Shown here one piece after another: positions 31,211 to 44,500 of a stretch of 64,000 bases of DNA. This DNA comes from Glandiceps talaboti. Its lineage: Eukaryota > Hemichordata > Enteropneusta > Spengelidae. The position numbers and the translations under genes were made by a program. The notes below the pieces were generated by a model that was not told the origin of the DNA, searched no databases, and saw only the letters and a list, made by a program, of their open reading frames with translations. How positions within the stretch are numbered: position 1 is the stretch's first letter; every line of letters starts with the position of its first letter. The stretch covers positions 1,240,501 through 1,304,500 of the forward strand of contig NC_135549.1 in the NCBI RefSeq assembly GCF_964340395.1, written 5' to 3'.

Positions 31211-32165
31211 AGGGAATAGCTGCAATGCGTCAGACCTTGTAGAGCTGCAATTCATCAGACCTTGTAGAGCTGTATTGCGTCAGACCTTGTAGAGCTGCAA
31301 TGCGTCAGACCTTGTAGAGCTGCAATTCATCAGACCTTGTAGAGCTGTATTGCGTCAGACCTTGTAGAGCTGCAATGCGTCAGACCTTGTAGAGCTGCAA
31401 TGCGTCAGACCTTGTAGAGTTGTAATGCATCAGACTTTGTAGAGCTGTAATGCATCAGACTTTGTAGAGCTGTAATGCATCAGACTTTGTAGAGCTGTAA
31501 TGCATCAGACCTTGTAGAGTTGTAATGCATCAGACTTTGTAGAGCTGCAATGCGTCAGACCTTGTAGAGCTGTAATGCATCAGACTGTAGAGTTGTAATG
31601 CATCAGACTTTGTAGAGCTGTAATGCGTCAGACCTTGTAGCACTGTAATGCATCAGACCTTGTAGCACTGTAATGCATCAGACCTTGTAGAGCTGCAATG
31701 CGTCAGACTGTAGAGCTGTAATGCATCAGACCTTGTAGCACTGTAATGCATCAGACCTTGTAGAGCTGCAATGCGTCAGACTGTAGAGCTGTAATGCGTC
31801 AGACCTTGTAGAGCTGTAATGTGTCAGACCTTGTAGAGATGTAATGCATCAGACTTTGTAGAGCTGTAATGCATCAGACTGTAGAGAGCTGTAATGCATC
31901 AGACTGTAGAGCTGTAATGTGTCAGACCTTGTAGAGCTGCAATGCGTCAGACCTTGTAGCTGCAATGTGTCAGACAGTGCAGAGCTGTATTGCATCAGAC
32001 TTTGTAGAGTTGCAATGTGTCAGACTTTGTAGAGTTGCAATGTGTCAGACTTTGTAGAGCTGCAATGTGTCAGACCTTGTAGGGCTGCAATGTGTCAGAC
32101 TTTGAAGGGCTGCAATGTGTCAGACTTTGTAGTTCTGTAATGCGTCAGACTTTGTAGAGCTATGA
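31210..32165. repeat. 25-bp minisatellite array
   Basis: About 38 copies of a 25-bp unit typified by tgtagagctgtaatgcatca plus gactt. Variant positions (gcgtca/gcatca/gtgtca, cttg/tttg) are grouped into runs and higher-order blocks, and several units have lost the four-base cttg or tttg part. No frame runs through it. Confidence 0.95.
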
Positions 32166-32813
32166 AAGTGCAGAATTGAAACCCTAATAAAAAATCATCT
32201 CTTGATGGAGATCATTAATACACTATAAGTAAAACCAGTTGTTATCTGCATTATCATTTAAAATGTTATATTTTTTAATTGGATATACATTTATTAACAT
32301 TTCATCTATTAATTAACACACTCATTAACTTTGATTAATTAACTTCTCGTATTGATGGATTGATTGATTGATTAATTTGTTCTCCATTTTTTACAAAATA
32401 CTTATTCTTTTTCTGAAAATTGAAAAAAACAGAAATCATGTACATACAGAGAAAGTTTTATTATGCTAATGTATTACTAAAACCAAGCTTTTAGTTCTGT
32501 GTTGTAGTTCTGTGTTAATTTTCAGCTAAAAATGATACTGCTGAAAACTTTGTGAGTGATTGGGATGAAAGCTATGTAATGATTTGATCTTTATACTCTA
32601 AATTGGTAACTGAATATCTTTGTTTAAGAGATAAAATGGAATCTGGAGCAGCGTGTGATTTCCTATCAGACTTCATAGTGTCAGACTACATTGTTTTGTT
32701 TTTTATCTGATTATCAGTTTATCTTATAATGAATCTGTACATTTTGTAAAATGATAATACTTCTCTCATTCATTTCATGTGGAACACATTCACCAGTTTG
32801 CACAATGTGAATT

Positions 32814-33017
32814 TTGAATGGTGAGATTTCTTACTCTGTACCAGCTGGTATGTATGCTAGTATGACTATATATAACCAAAGCTCATTGCCAAGTACCCCC
32901 AGTAATTTGAAGTCTGCTTTTCATCCATATAGGAAACTAGTTCAGTGTAGTGGTGTCAAATTGTTTCCAGAAGCACCGGCCAAGTTAACAGCAGGCACTG
33001 TTGTTGACAAAGACTAA
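32814..33017 (+). other. Orphan exon-like segment with downstream poly(A) signal
   Basis: A 67-codon frame starting at a non-ATG codon (TTG) reads with protein-like composition (SSLPSTPSNLKSAFHPYRKL, then VKLFPEAPAKLTAG) and ends in TAA. AATAAA follows near 33171. Composition and layout fit a terminal coding exon plus 3' UTR of a gene whose other exons I cannot find, or a retroposed fragment. No family recognised. Confidence 0.3.
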
Positions 33018-33179
33018 ATTTCCTGTGTCAACACCCTGCATGATGTCACAGTCTTTCAACTGTAGTTTCACCGAAACTTTTTATCATAATTTCAAATCCT
33101 GTATCGAGAGGTAGGGCATTGTGACTTGGTACCATCTGACCTTTCATATATGTATGTATTTCAATAAACAATACTAATT

Positions 33180-34600
33180 TTTACACTGCTTCAGAAAAAT
33201 ATGAAATCATATTTATGCATTAAAAAAATATTTTTTTTCCAGCAACCTCAGTTTTTTTCCAGCAACCAATAGAAAAAATATAAGATAGTTATTTTAAAAT
33301 CTTGAAATCAAGTTCACTGAGACTGTACCAGAGCACTCCAGCTGATCCTTGATAGCATGCTAAGTGTGATAGTAAGGTCATGAATACTGGGTCATGACCT
33401 TTAAGTCAGGAGTCATGTTAGTGACAAAAGACATGTGTTCTATACTGATATACTGTAAGCTATGACTGTGATACTGTGAGCCATGCCAGATCAGGTCTTC
33501 TAGACGTTGATTACACAAATGTGAAGACTTATCTTGAAAACAACAAATTACCAAAAGGGGAAAGTCAAAAACTGTATTTTACATTAAAGAGCTTTTGAAA
33601 ATAAATATATTTTGAGAATATTAAAATACAAATCAAGATTATTAGTAAAAGGAAGTCCAGATAAACAATTTGAAATGTTGTAAGTAATTGAAATTAATAA
33701 ACTGCCAACACTAAGCTACATAAAATAAACACTTTATGTATTGTGCAATCAATCAGTGATTAGACAAATCAACAAACGTACACAGTGGGATACTAACTCT
33801 CTTAATTGCCTGGGAATTTAATTGTTTATCATTAGTTTATATAACTTACTAAAGTAGACAGACAGACAGAAGCACAAAAAATAAAACATAAAACACCTAC
33901 TGCTTGTAAAAGTGAAATACTTTTGGCTATAACTGTTTCTATAATTTATCATAGAATAGACATGCAAAATTGTTGAAATGCTGTCTTATAGTTGATTCAA
34001 AGAAAACAGGAAAAACAAGGCGTGTGCTATGGGTTTTCATTTCAATATGGTAATCATTAAAATTAGCTGACCTTTCCATGACACTAGTTTTGACACGGTG
34101 TACTTTCAGTCTTTGTAGTAACACGAGTAATATACCATGGAAATAATCATTTCTGAGAAATTTTCTAAATTCATGGGAACCCCTCTCCTCCCCCGCAAAA
34201 AAAAAATTCCGTCGTCAAGAATGAAGAAATAAACACCACGGGGTACGTTGTTGTTATGGCAACAAACTGATCGGATTTGCACAGAGCTAAACATGTTAGC
34301 ATCAAATGTATATATCACAACAACAAAAAAACACTGTCCATTATTAGGTTGATACATAAATAAAATATGAAAATACAAACTATTATAAATTCGCTACCGT
34401 ATCAAAATAAAGTGTTTGAGTTTCTTAAGAATCCGCGCGTTCTCCAATTTCTCTTGAAATGATGGCAGGTCAGCTATATTGTTTATTTTGTCTTTAGTTT
34501 CAAGCCATGATGTAAGACGTGAAATATGTCAACTTCGTAATTTGATCAAAAACAACACACTGCCATTCTTTTTATCGTCTGTTATTATTATAGTTTACAG
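33180..34600. other. Non-coding spacer upstream of the membrane-protein gene
   Basis: AT-rich, with short homopolymers near 33226-33240 and 34198-34207. No gene or repeat family seen. Confidence 0.6.
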
Positions 34601-34669
34601 TATTAAAATATAAATATATGTTCAAACGAGTCATGTAGATAAACTGCAATGAGATGTAACATAAGTCTA

Positions 34670-35504
34670 GTGCCTGGGGGCGGGCGGTAAACACTTTCAG
34701 TGTTTCTCAACGCAGAAATGGTTGCCATAGTAACACCATCTGTTACGCGCAATCGCTGCATTTTTCTTCGGCATAACCTTTTTTTTACATTTCATGTCGT
34801 AAAGGATTTTTGAAAATCTTTTGATAGTCCAACTTGATTATTTTCAATTTGCCACTATCGAATGTATTATGAAATGTATAATTACCATGGGGACAACGAC
34901 ATTCTTGCCCGGTTGCCGGGTTTTTTTTGTACTTCGCGCGATAATCATATCGCTGACGTGACACTGGCAGACAGATGTTAGCACGCCACGCTTTTTCCGT
35001 CTCGACTTGAGAAAAAACGAAAATATTCTATATTCTTTCTTAATGTAAAACAAAGATCGCCGCCTTTGTATTGAGGAAACTTCTGAGACAAACTTTACTC
35101 ATCGCTTTAGATAAATTTGCGAAGTGTAGAAAACTTTTGACGGCACAGCAAGCGGTAATTAAACTTTCGCCCGGTGACGCGCAGAACAGCTGATTGGCAG
35201 TGCATTTTCGATTCCGAGTTCATTTCGGGCGTGGACACAAGAAGTGGAAGTTGGAACAGCTCCAGTGTGCAGTGCGGTCAGGACACTAGTTCTAACTTTC
35301 CAGCGTAGTTCTGCTCAAATAACGTTGTCCGATTTCAACCTTTGGAAACTAGTTCCATTTTATGCCACAAGTGTGCATTTGGACAACGGTGCAATTTACA
35401 CGAGCAAAGGAAGAACGGAAAAACGTGTATTACTGGAGGTGCTGAACAGGGAACTTTCACCTTATCGTCAAGTTCTTGTGTAGTTCGAGGCCGCGGTTGG
35501 TAAA
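34670..35504 (+). promoter_or_regulatory. CpG-rich promoter and 5' UTR of the repeat-rich membrane protein gene
   Basis: CG dinucleotides, rare elsewhere in the window, are frequent here (for example gcgggcggtaa, cgcgcgataatc, gcccggtgacgcgcagaac, ggccgcggttgg). This marks a probable unmethylated promoter ending at the start codon at 35505. A CRE-like ctgacgtgac lies near 34954. No convincing TATA box is placed relative to a transcription start. Confidence 0.55.
35362..35445 (+). other. Possible upstream open reading frame
   Basis: An ATG-initiated 27-codon frame (MPQVCIWTT...) ends in TGA 60 bp before the main start codon. If transcription begins upstream of 35362, it would be read first by scanning ribosomes and could lower translation of the main frame. 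The transcription start is not visible. Confidence 0.3.
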
Positions 35505-38500
35505 ATGAAGACTAAACAATTTTTTCAAGTTTTTATTGGAATTTTACTGGTAGCTGCAGTAGGTAAGACATTTTATTGTTAAAAAAGTCGTATGTATTTT
35601 TATACATGGAAGGCAGCACCGTGATTTTAAAAAATCTTCAACTGATACTGGGGATGATTTTGAGGAAGCCATATTGGAAAATATGGAAAGTAGTCGAGGT
35701 TTCAAGCAAAGTTACATGTAATTCATGTTTCCAGTAGTTTATTTTGACAGGAGACTGCAATGTCTAGTTGTCGATGAACCTTTGAATTTTCTAATTGCAA
35801 GATAATAGGGTAATTATTGTAAGACTTGAAAATACGTATCACTGGTAGCTGTAGAAACAGTTGTCATGGCGGTTTGAATTATGCCCACGAATATTGAACG
35901 ATAAAATGTGAAACAGAAAGATGAGCACATTATGAAGTTGATGCTGAGGTTATGTTAAAATGCCAGAGGTAAAAAAAAGGAGAAATGTATGAATTTTGTC
36001 TTCGTTGTTGGTTAGCATTGACGAACCAACAGCTTGCATCAAATTAGTCCTGCTTGAATACGGAGTAAGTCGTCCCTTCCTCATTTTCCTTGAGCGAAAC
36101 GCGTGCACCGTCTGTAACTTGCTTTTGCAAGCAGGAGTCAGGACTAGCATGTCACAGGCCTGGACTGAGCTGAGGCCCCAGTGCGAGTTCTTCATGTTCT
36201 TTTGCTATTGCTCCAAAGTCTGTCTATACGTTTTGAAAGCTATACGCATATGCCTGTATGCAGGGCATCTTGGGCGTGGTGTATGTCTGCTTCGTAAATA
36301 GGTTAAGAATTTTGCAGCTATCTTGAATAACTTCAAAAATATAATAAAGAGGGTGATCGTACATGTGCACCAAAATTTTTAATATTCAAGAAATAGAATG
36401 TTATTCATCCTTGATTTGTACAGAAGTAATCAAGACAATACTTTGCAAAATTAAATGTGTGGTTACTAGTATCAGTTGGACACCATATATATATAATTCT
36501 ATACTATACTATACTATACGGTTTATTTATATATGGTTTGTTCAGTACTTTGGCCACTTTGGTACAAATGTATAAAGATACAGCAAATGGACACTAGAAG
36601 AATTACATAATGTAAATAAATAAAGAACATATCAAGACAAAATAACGAAACAAATCAATGTTGTAGTAAAGCTGGGTCTAACATGGCACACTATTCATTA
36701 TCAACTTGGATTTTGAATGCTGAGTGTGAAAAATGTGTAATATTTCTCAAAGTCTGAATATTGGTAGTTTTTACAAGTCTTGTAAACTTATTGAAGTGTG
36801 GCAGTTGGACACACAGTAGAGACTACTGTCTGTATGATGTACATGTAATTCACAAATCAAACTTGTATTTTGCAGATAATTCTGTTCAATAAAACAGTAT
36901 TTGATATGTTATCTTTGTGCATGTTTTTTTAATGATCAAATAAATGGCAATATTACAATGATCTCAACAAGTTTATTGAAATTTTCAGAAAAAAATGTTT
37001 TGATGTATGTTTAGATAAAAACTATAGGGTTTATTCATCTAAACATTGTATTAATTTCTATTTGAATGGTCAAGCAGAAAGCTTTGCATTTTCAATTACA
37101 AACTATTAAAAAGTTACATATATGAGACCCATGCCCCTCACCCTTGTCAAGAAGTTGAATGCCAATGAATGGTGGGCTATAGGTAGATTTAAATAAATGT
37201 AAATGAAACATTTAGCATATTAAGTGGGGTATAAATCATTCTTATTGTTGTCCTATCTTTTTATGATGTCTCTAGGCTATCTATCTATTTGAAGGCCATA
37301 ATTGCTTGTGTATCTACCATAACTGTTATAAAATGTCTTAATATCCCAGCCAATGTTATTTCATACCAGTAAATTGTTGGGGAGCAAAAGTGAGTGAAGA
37401 ATGTAGTAAGATAGCAACAAAAGACTGGGCTAGTTTATGTCTCCATCTTAGACATATAGTGTATCGTAAATATAGTAAATATACTATGATACTCCTGAGA
37501 AATCTGGATATGGATATATGCAAATGTTATGGCCAATACTAATCTTAGATGATGTGGTATTAGGACTTAAGATAGAAGAGTGCAGACACTGATTGCAGTC
37601 AAGAATAGACCTGTGTAGAACTATGCAGCAAATGGAATTTGATATTTATTATCAGCTGACATAAGATGTATTAAAATAGTGTTGTATAGGGGTTTGTTAG
37701 TTTGCCAATGACCTCTGCATCATGTGGCTTATCCAGATAGTTAACATGGTTTCTTAATGTGTCTTCATGGATTCTTTGTTTAAAAGGGAAATGTAAACAG
37801 AGGCAAGTCTGTGAAGACAGGTCAAGGGTGTGTATATTTCATGAATTTTTATGTCTTTGAGCTTCCTGCTGTGAGTGTCCTGGTTTTACGGTTAAAGTTG
37901 GTCATTGACAGTCTATAGACAGATAGTCTGTCATTTACGATTTCCTGTAGTTAAGCTGGACATACTTGGTCTTGTACTTTTCTTCACCATTGTATTTATG
38001 TTCAAAGCATAGAGATTGTTGGTATGGTGTATAGCTCATGAAGTGTCAAATACATGTGTATACCAGTTTCATTTGACATCAACATTCAGCTGTACTGCAT
38101 GTACTGTATAATTCTATACAGTGTATCACAGCATGATTGTTATAAGTTAATCAAATCCCCCTGTGTATTGACCTCTGGTAGAAAGTCCAAGCTTACACCT
38201 CTGTAGCCTTGTGGATTGGGTTCAAGTACATGGCTAATGGTTTTTAAAATTTTAGTCACACTCACAGTCTACAGGACCTGATTTACAAAAACTGGTTTTA
38301 TTAATGGATATTTCAGAATTACATAAACTGGAAGAAAGGTTTTAGAACTTTAATAGTCGGCCAATTTATATTTGTTTAGACTATCCTGGCTATGTAAATC
38401 TGCCTGTGTTGTCACTGAGGTCTAGTGGACAGGATCTACTTCTACAGTTATCCATGTATTGAAAACAGCACAGTAATTTCATCAATAGTGTTAGTATGAC

Positions 38501-41500
38501 TAAACACTAAACTTACTGATTTATCACTGTGAATGTGCTGATCCTGTAGTATGACTACACACTAAACTTACTGATTTATCACTGTGAATGTGCTGATCCT
38601 GTAGTATGACTAAACACTAAACTTACTGTTTTATCACTGTGAATGTGCTGATCCTGTAGAAAAGTAGAATGAATTTAGAACTCCAATTAGTCAAGACAAT
38701 ATTTCAGAAGAGCTGTATCTAAAAATAAATATATCCCATAATAGCTAAAGGCATTTGCATATTACATTACCAACTAAATACATATTTTTTGAATTTGATG
38801 AGATTTGCAAAATTCCCAAAGAAAAGGAGATATTAAATAGAGCATATTTTTGTAGACTGAAGAATGATGTCGACCATGTATAGTTGTATACCACAAGGCA
38901 CACCCTTCCCTCAAGGCATAGATACCAAACTATGACATATTGGATCACTCCATTTTGAACTGCACCTACTGATTTCAACATAAATCCGTGTCTCATGTTG
39001 TCTGTTGAATGTAGAGTGTCTTTAGAAACTGTATCCTGATAATTTGTCTTCTTAGGATTTGTCTGATAACGATGATGGCCTAAATAGTTAAATATGAAGG
39101 TCATTCCCAAAAATAGAAGAGTTGAGAAGTTGTAGGCATTCTATAGCAAACAGCTGTCATTGCAGTGTACTCAAAATGCTTGGCTTGCAATTGTAGCTTC
39201 CATTTACTGATAAATATACAGATATTAGGAAATTAATATGAATAGAAATATTCTAGTGATTCCTTCTTAAAATGTTATTTTGAGTGGAATTAACTAGCTT
39301 GTTGTAGACAACTTATATATAATTATTTATTATTATTTATTTACTGTAAAAATGCCCTACATGTGTGTCTTGGTGCATTGTGCAGAAGTTAAAAATTGTA
39401 ACAGTAAATAAATGAGGAAAGAAAATAACAGCACACACACAGAGGAAAAAGTAGGAAAACTGTCAGTGAGCAATTACAATATTGGAATTAACAGTATTAT
39501 TATTGCAAAATTTGTTTGAACTTGTTTGAACTATAACAACAAATTATTCCATGTATTGAATAATTTCATTGAGGAAATATGTATGTTGTTTGTTGCAACC
39601 CCCTCCCCACCCATAGAAATGAAATAGTAGTGTGCCTTATTTCAATTCTTCCTAACTATATGTATCGTCAATACTTATATTCTTATATGTAATTCATGAA
39701 TTCATATTGTACTACATGACTTGCAGTATTTAGTTATGATATGTTAATTATTACAAAGTTTCAATGGTGAATATTTGAGATGGAGTATAGGAGGAGTAAT
39801 TAGTGTTCTTTGTTGTTGTTTACTTCAGCTATTCAGAAGTCTAATTTACATTTGGCCAAAGTTTACAATTTGACTTTTACACAGACTTAAGTTAATGCCT
39901 TGGACCAATCCAGGTACTGGCAAATTAATGACTCTGCACATCAGGGTTTATGATACTAAACCTGTTGTGTATGACGAAGTGTTGTTTCTACTGTGGTTTT
40001 GCTGTAGACATAAAGGTCAGACAGGGGCAAATAGGGGAATGGACTGATCATATTTCTTGCAGTATTCCTCTGTACATGTCATACTTCTTCACCAGCATCA
40101 TGTAATAGATGTACCAGATGGAAGAGCTTGTGACACAAACACTGAACTCAGCAGTATAGGAGGGTTGTTGTGCCAATGATAGCCTTGTAGTGGTAATCAA
40201 GAATACTGTCATTAATACCCGCCTAGCATGCTAAGCCATAATCAAACTACATGACATCGTCAACTTACACAAATAAGTTGAGAAGAATAGCAAACCAAAA
40301 TATCAAGCCTTTGAAGACAAATTTTATAACCATAGGGTTAATAATGAAGAGAACAGTCATTCTAGTTCCATGTAAACAGTACTTCAATTCTCTATTCATC
40401 AACCTTGATTGTGAAAGTTTAAGATACAGGCAGATATAATTAGTGCAACATGCCATGTGAAATATATCTTAATAACATATACATATGTAATTTCTAAATA
40501 AATATATGGGACTTAGCCAGCTCAATTAACATATAAACAAGATTTATCACAACTTTAACAAGAACAATAGGTCTTTAATTAACAACGATAATCTTATGAT
40601 AAACCATCATTTTCATTAACATGATTCATTAAGTTCAGATTAAGATTCAATTTGTTATTTGATGTTAACATTTTTTCTATGAAATAATTTAGTGCTGTTT
40701 ATAATTCCTAAAACTTGGATTTAGGAATGTTCTACTTAAGTTATTGTTATAATTTCATTTATAGCAAACCCCAAAACTATTTTAAGTTATAATTTTTATA
40801 TGGTTATGTCTGGAATGTATTGACTGAAATTTTGTAAGAATCTTAAATTAAAAGAATTTGTCTTGATTAATCAAATATATTATTTCCAAATTTTACTCAA
40901 ATTGGATATGCTGTTGCTAACAAACTAATATCTAAATTTAAGTTGTTTATTGTGGGCCATAGTCAAAAGTTGTAGATGGAATTGACATACTGTATGGCGA
41001 TACCTTCATATTATATCTAAGAGTCACATTGTGGTGACCTCTCTGTAAATGATTTAGTGTGGAGTGTATATGAGTATGGTTTATTTATTGACATTTCAGT
41101 TTACAAGTTTTGGAAGTCACAGCTTCTGTGACTTTAAATGTCATCATTACTCTCAGATTCTCAAGATGGTAGTTTTTTTTATACCTTACTTTCTAGTGTC
41201 TTGCGTAATAATATGACAGTCAAAATGTCTGCTGCACCCATGTCCTTAAATTTTTCCTGAAATGTTTAATACAACATTTGTTGATCATTGAATTGTGTAG
41301 TGTGTTTGTACATGAAGACCAGCCATTATCCTATCTATACTTGTGATGATAGCTTATGTTCCTGAATTGTATCTCTTCAATATTGTAGTACAAATTAGTT
41401 ATAGAACTATTGAGTATACCATTTTGGGTCTAATTTGCATATATCCACTCTAAATTATCTTTATGTTTATGACATTTAATACTTATGTCAAAGTGTGTTT

Positions 41501-44500
41501 ATCCAACAAACATTTATCAAATATGTAGCTCAAGAACTAGATACATGTAGTTAGTTTTGCACATGTTCAAACATAGTTTGCATAAATTTCCCAAGATGAT
41601 ATGCAAATTCAAGACTGAAATGTTTCTAACTTGTAAAGTACAGGAGAATGATGACATGGTGATATGTTAATTAAGTGCCCTTTGAAAAGTGCTTTTGCAG
41701 ATAATCTTAGTAGTCTAAAAAAAGATTATCTGTGTAATGATGTAAATCACAAATGTCAATCAATGAATTGATCAAACAATTAATCAATCAAAAAGAATTT
41801 CTATCATGATAAACTCTAAAAATCATATTTCTGTTTAATGGTACCAAAATGATTGCACCCAATGCTTGTTTGAGAAGATGTATTTTCAGTTTTCTTGAAA
41901 GTGTTCTGATTTGATGCTTGCCATGTGTCTAGTGTTAACAGAATTGCAAAGTTTCCATATCTTATGATGAAATTTAAAATCACCATGACTATTTAAGTTT
42001 CCTGAACAGTACTTGTGACATGAGCTTTTATCATCATAACACTTGTATATTCTTTTGCAGCATCAACATCTACATCAACATGGTCAATATCACCTACAGA
42101 AGGTCTAGTAGGTGTTACTGGATCAGTAGGTGATGTATCAGAAACTGACAGTGAAAGAGTGTCAGTACGTACTGGATATATAACTGAAGCCATTGGCACA
42201 TCACAACAGTACCAGAGTACTGCAGCACCAGTAGTAGTTTCTGAATCTCAAAGTGAGGCTGAAGAGACAACTCAGCGAAGAGCAAGCACTGCAGCACCAA
42301 TAGTAGTTTCTGAATCTAGAACTGAGGCTGAACAGACAACTCAGCGAAGAGCAAGCACTGCAGCACCAGTTGTAGTTTCTGAATCTAGAACTGAGGCTGA
42401 ACAGACAACTCAGCGAGGAGCAAGTACTGCAGCACCAGTTGTAGTTTCTGAATCTAGAACTGAGGCTGAACAGACAACTCAGCGAAGAGCAAGCACTGCA
42501 GCACCAGTTGTAGTTTCTGAATCAAGAACTGAGGCTGAACAGACAACTCAGCGAAGAGCAAGCACTGCAGCACCAGTCGTAGTTTCTGAATCTAGAAGTG
42601 AGGCCGAACTGACAACTCAGCGAGGAGCAAGCACTGCAGCACCAGTAGTAGTTTCTGAATCTAGAACTGAGGCTGAACAAACAACTCAGCGAAGAGCAAG
42701 TACTGCAGCACCAGTAGTAGTTTCTGAATCTAGAACTGAGGCTGAACAAACAACTCAGCGAAGAGCAAGTACTGCAGCACCAGTTGTAGTTTCTGAATCA
42801 AGAACTGAGGCTGAACAGACAACTCAGCGAAGAGCAAGCACTGCAGCACCAGTCGTAGTTTCTGAATCTAGAAGTGAGGCCGAACTGACAACTCAGCGAA
42901 GAGCAAGCACTGCAGCACCAGTAGTAGTTTCTGAATCTAGAACTGAGGCTGAACAAACAACTCAGCGAAGAGCAAGTACTGCAGCACCAGTAGTAGTTTC
43001 TGAATCAAGAACTGAAGCTGAACAAACAACTCAGCGAAGACCAAGCACTGCAGCACCAATAGTAGTTTCTGAATCTAGAACTGAGGCTGAACAGACAACT
43101 CAGCGAAGAGCAAGCACTGCAGCACCAGTAGTAGTTTCTGAATCTAGAACTGAGGCTGAACAGACAACTCAGCGAAGAGCAAGCACTGCAGCACCAGTAG
43201 TAGTTTCTGAATCTAGAACTGAGGCTGAACAGACAACTCGGCGAGGAGCAAGCACTGCAGCACCAGTTGTAGTTTCTGAATCAAGAACTGAAGCTGAACA
43301 GACAACTCAGCGAAGAGCAAGCACTGCAGCACCAGTTGTAGTTTCTGAATCAAGAACTGAGGCTGAACAGACAACTCAGCGAAGAGCAAGTACTGCAGCA
43401 CCAGTTGTAGTTTCTGAATCTAGAACTGGGGCAGCAAAAACAACACACCCAAGACCAACGACTGTAAGACAAGCAGAAAAAACAAGTGAAAGCCCTGAAG
43501 GAGTTCAAACATCACCTAGACAAGTAAGTACATATTCTGTAACATCAATTCAAAACTTTTGTAACTCACAAAAATGGGGCAATCACAATGTCTGTGGACT
43601 TTATCGTGATTTAATTACAACCAAACCTGAGACAAATGTCAGATATCAGAGGGTAGATATGCATGTTATTTAATGTGTGCCTATTACATCACACAGTGAC
43701 CAAAAAGAAGTCATATTTCTGATATTTGTTCTAAAAATTAAATTAACTGTTTTCCACCAATTAACTCAAGTAGTTTAATACCCAGAGAACTCTTTCAATT
43801 GTCTAATCCCATGTTGTCTGAGGCAAGCTTTCTTGTTAGACGTTGACCTTGACATCCATCTTTGAGGTCAAATTGCAAAATGCTCAATAAATATTAACTT
43901 TGAGAAAGTTTGTAACTATAATGCAATACCATTCAAGTGTCTGCAGTGTGCCCTCTAATGATAGTCAAATTTTGTTGTTGTGGGTCAAACTGAGAAAAAC
44001 TGGCCTTTCTTGGAAGTCACCAAATAGAAAGAGATAGGGGAACATGAAATTTTGGTGCGTCACTAGATATTGTGTGCATCAGTGGCGTATTTATTCTCTC
44101 CTTTAGTTCTATCAATACTAGGCACTATTCAGTAACCATGAGATGTACATGTTTTCTACCTTCAATACAGACTATTACTCCTACACAGAAGGCACCAAAG
44201 GTATTAAAAGCTGATGAGTTGAGTAAAGAACAATTAGAAAGTGCAACAACTATGCAATTGAAGTCAGATTCTGATGTAAGTATATTATAACAAAACTAAT
44301 TTGTGATCATTTTAATGAAAGACATCGCTATGACTGTTTTCATGCATAGTTACAAAAGTAATACATAAAGTATGGCAGCCAAAATGGCTTTACATCGCTA
44401 TGACTGTTTTCATGCATAGTTACAAGTAATACATAAAGTATGGCAGCCAAAATGGCCTTACATCGCTATGACTGTTTTCATGCATAGTTACAAGTAATAC

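Noticed and set aside
31210-32165. CRISPR-like regular repeats
   Set aside because: Units are directly adjacent with no spacers, and the genome is eukaryotic; this is a minisatellite.
35244-35483. 79-codon frame in the 5' leader
   Set aside because: Starts at GTG, not ATG, and lacks recognisable content. A shorter ATG frame in the same region is reported instead.
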